DNA of 64,000 nt from Hymenolepis diminuta (Eukaryota > Platyhelminthes > Cestoda > Cyclophyllidea > Hymenolepididae), in assembly GCA_900708905.1 (NCBI GenBank), contig CAADRB010000046.1, positions 124,001 to 188,000 of the forward strand. Reading direction: 5' to 3'. Shown piece by piece: positions 61,801 to 64,000 of this stretch. Position 1 is the first letter of the stretch; every line of letters starts with the position of its first letter. Below the pieces are notes generated by a model. The model was not told the origin of the DNA, searched no databases, and saw only the letters and a program-made list of their open reading frames with translations. A program made the translations under genes and the position numbers.

Positions 61801-63774
61801 CGGAAGAAGTGCTTGCGTTAGGATCAACTAGAGATCGGTTACAAGCAATAGAACCAGCAGCAGCAAGACGCAAAGAGCCGTCAAGAGCAAGAAGAGCACA
61901 AGTTGGTGAAGGATTGGCGGGCGAAAGGACAGTGTTCGTCCATGCTGCATCGATTAGTATCTTTTGAGGACTGGAGCCAAACCGTGCTGCACACAACAGT
62001 ACCATCTAAAAAAAGAAACTATAACAATATTTCGCAACACAACAGGCATGCACACAATATAAACGAAAAAAAACAGACATGTACGTAATAATAATTCCAA
62101 TACATGTTTTTGAGTAAAGGAGTGACACTCCGGAGCGACGCTGATATAACCAGAATTCTACCATCTCTATCTTGACTAGTTTTAAAATCTGTGCTTGATC
62201 ATTTATTAATTGTATTTGTTTCGATTAGTATTGAACCAATAACTACTAACTTGTCAGATGTGCATTATAAATGAAATTCCTCCGACACAAAACAAAAATA
62301 AATATAATTTTCTCCTTTTCATATTCTGGTACTCATTATAACACATTAATAATGCAAGCGCAGAAGTGAAAAAGATATTGAACAAACGGAGTAGTAAGGT
62401 CAAATACGTTTCCTAATTCTGCAATTTTGAAATTCTTCATCTGATATTGGCAATACACTGCTTTCAAGCCCTTTTGAAGTTTAGCAACTTAAAAGCCCAC
62501 CATCATCGTATTTTTAAATCAAGTACCTGAATGACTGTGATTAAGCAGAAGCATATTGATGACCAATTACCAAAATTCAGTGCAAAACTAAGCAAAAATG
62601 ATGAACAATTTTAACCATTGGTATAAGAGAACCATGGAAGACGATAGATTTTTTGGCTTAGAAATTGACAATACAGAAAATAGAGATAAGAATTGCTACA
62701 TAATTTTTTTTAACCTAAAACAACCTCCTAATATGAAGAAATAGAAAAAGGGGAATAAGTTGAAGCAAAGGAGGAACCATAAGCAAAGTTTAAACCTTAA
62801 GTAGCACCAGTCAGTTGCATACTCAAATAATCCTCAAATGAGGAAATTCTGCCCTTATAATATATTTTCATTTACCTTGTATTAAGTGAGGATGTTGTAT
62901 AAAATGTAGACGTGCCTGGTGTTTGTGAAAACAATAGTCCATCGTGCAAGAAACACTTATATTAAGTTGATAATGAAGTTAATAATTTTACTTTTTTGAC
63001 TCATGGAAACATCAAGTTGCCAATGTTCTCATAAGAAGCACAGTTTAACTTGTATTGTTCTAATATTCAAATTTCCTGAGTTGGTCGTCAGATTCATGGA
63101 TAAAACTATATCCGTAATATTCAAAGATTGTTGATTGGTTGATTTGATCAATTTATTCGTATCTCGTTATAGCCAAGAACAGGTAGATGTGAGTAACAAC
63201 GATATTTTGAAATAGCACAGCACAGCATTATATAACGAAGTGACACCTAATTAGGCTTACGAACTCGGGTTAAAAAACATATGAATGACAAACAGTGAAA
63301 TATAAACAGGTTATTTCAACGCATATAAATTCTGATAAGCAAACTATCCCCTTACAATTAATATTAGACAATCATTTCACTTCCACTTTACACTGAATGA
63401 GCAAATCATTCACCTGTTTAGGTTCCCATACAGCAATACCGCCATTGCATAGTGTGAGCAATCGACACGAAGATCCACCCGAGAACATGAATTCCACCTT
63501 CTTGACATAGCTCGGTGAATTGATATCTCCATTTGTGTTCAAGAAGTCGCCCCTCATGATACTGGAGAAGCCCACAGAATCAGGCATTGCAGTAGATGGT
63601 GTGTCACCAAAGTTGGAATCCGCGACAAGAACTCCCATGTACCTGGCGAGAGTCTCTTTGGATATGAGATTGCGGACGGCAACGCAACCGTCGGCCATTC
63701 CAAAAGCAATCATGGGAGAACGCCAGGATGCACAAGTAATATTATTTCGGGAATGGAGGGGCAGGCTTTGAACA
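52874..63774 (-). CDS. WDR11: WDR11, C-terminal half (gene continues past the right edge)
   Basis: Large beta-propeller/alpha-solenoid protein that, with FAM91A1, captures vesicles at the trans-Golgi and is linked to ciliary Hedgehog signalling in vertebrates. Exons on the minus strand: 63414-63774, 61708-62005, 59753-60032, 58277-58596, 55877-56202, 54343-54420, 54125-54269, 52874-53016 (TGA 52874-52876). They encode 649 residues in consistent phase; human WDR11 has 1224. Alignment is collinear: ITCASW and MADGCVAVRNL (last WD repeats), YLLQHQPW (human FLLHQPW), VERCLLTAQLFGD (human LQRCLLVSRLYGD), VKLLAANLISNNHLFEGVE, ACRYLETYNEWGTA, VLRRW and FVEAC-like YIEAC. The C-terminus is shorter than human and lacks its acidic tail. 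An acidic lysine/glutamate linker (NEVNKKEEESSTENKSK) sits in exon 59753-60032. Introns reach 1.9 kb. No exon was identified in 63775-64000. Confidence 0.93.
63116..63225 (+). repeat. Dispersed repeat, copy B (partner at 2756)
   Basis: Same-orientation relative of 2756-2853, in the WDR11 intron between 62006 and 63413. Shared blocks are GGTTGATTT, CCAAGAACAGGTAGAT and CAACGATATTTT. No coding potential or terminal repeats were seen, so the copy length is approximate. Confidence 0.6.
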
Positions 63775-64000
63775 CTGGAATGGGATAAAAGGAGAAAGAT
63801 GATTAAAACCAAAACACATCATAAGTAATAGACATAGGGATAGAACATAAGTGTTATAGTAGGACAGGAATTTGCACGACTTTTCGGATCCAATTCTTCT
63901 AATCTTAGAGAAGTGTCTCTTACAAAATCAAATCCTCACTAATTTTTAATACTTTTTAGAAATATCTTAAAGATGGATCATAATCGCAATGGTAGTTTTA
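63775..64000. other. WDR11 intron at the window edge
   Basis: Starts with a pyrimidine-rich acceptor (CCTTTTATCCCATTCCAG on the minus strand) for exon 63414-63774. The rest is AT-rich, with no upstream exon that I could place. Confidence 0.5.

Overview
The window looks like nuclear DNA of an invertebrate animal, most probably a parasitic flatworm. That placement is an inference from the AT-rich base composition, the very divergent copies of conserved animal genes, the mix of short and kilobase-scale GT-AG introns, and the remains of Ty3/gypsy and mariner elements. No ribosomal or mitochondrial sequence is present that could confirm it. No operon, CRISPR array, rRNA or convincing tRNA was seen.

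Six protein-coding genes can be reconstructed exon by exon. In every model the exon phases agree, and the summed coding lengths of the three genes that lie wholly inside the window (SLC1, claspin, MFSD13A) are multiples of three. From left to right: (1) a plus-strand gene with a pipsqueak-type helix-turn-helix DNA-binding exon (about 1.0-3.07 kb); (2) IQUB, a ciliary IQ-motif/ubiquitin-like protein, minus strand (3.7-6.4 kb, first exon(s) not found); (3) a complete 11-exon SLC1 (EAAT-like) carrier of 477 residues, minus strand (15.0-23.2 kb), that has lost several signature substrate and sodium-binding motifs; (4) a complete 21-exon claspin (1305 residues), minus strand (32.0-43.4 kb); (5) MFSD13A/TMEM180, 5 exons and 531 residues, plus strand (47.1-51.9 kb); (6) the C-terminal half of WDR11, 8 exons, minus strand (52.9-63.8 kb), running off the right edge.

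Mobile DNA is concentrated between IQUB and SLC1 (6.4-15 kb). There is a degenerate Ty3/gypsy element with two LTRs (9535-13101), a smaller retroelement relic with unusually short terminal repeats (7673-8755), and a probable non-LTR reverse-transcriptase relic (13.2-13.5 kb). Solo copies of the gypsy LTR, each with a perfect 5-bp target-site duplication, lie in an intron of the pipsqueak gene (1230-1509) and in a claspin intron (34834-35112). The latter is nested inside a dead Tc1/mariner transposase. Another mariner fragment lies in the last MFSD13A intron. Three related copies of an unidentified repeat, one inverted, lie between claspin and MFSD13A.

The genes do not form one pathway. Claspin acts in replication checkpoint signalling, WDR11 in vesicle capture at the trans-Golgi, IQUB in cilia and flagella, and the two carriers in membranes. 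Claspin and MFSD13A are transcribed away from each other across 3.7 kb; MFSD13A and WDR11 converge with under 1 kb between their stop codons. I found no new multi-gene system. The most unusual items are the SLC1 paralogue with altered binding motifs, the SQ/TQ cluster with exon duplication in claspin, and the nested transposon.
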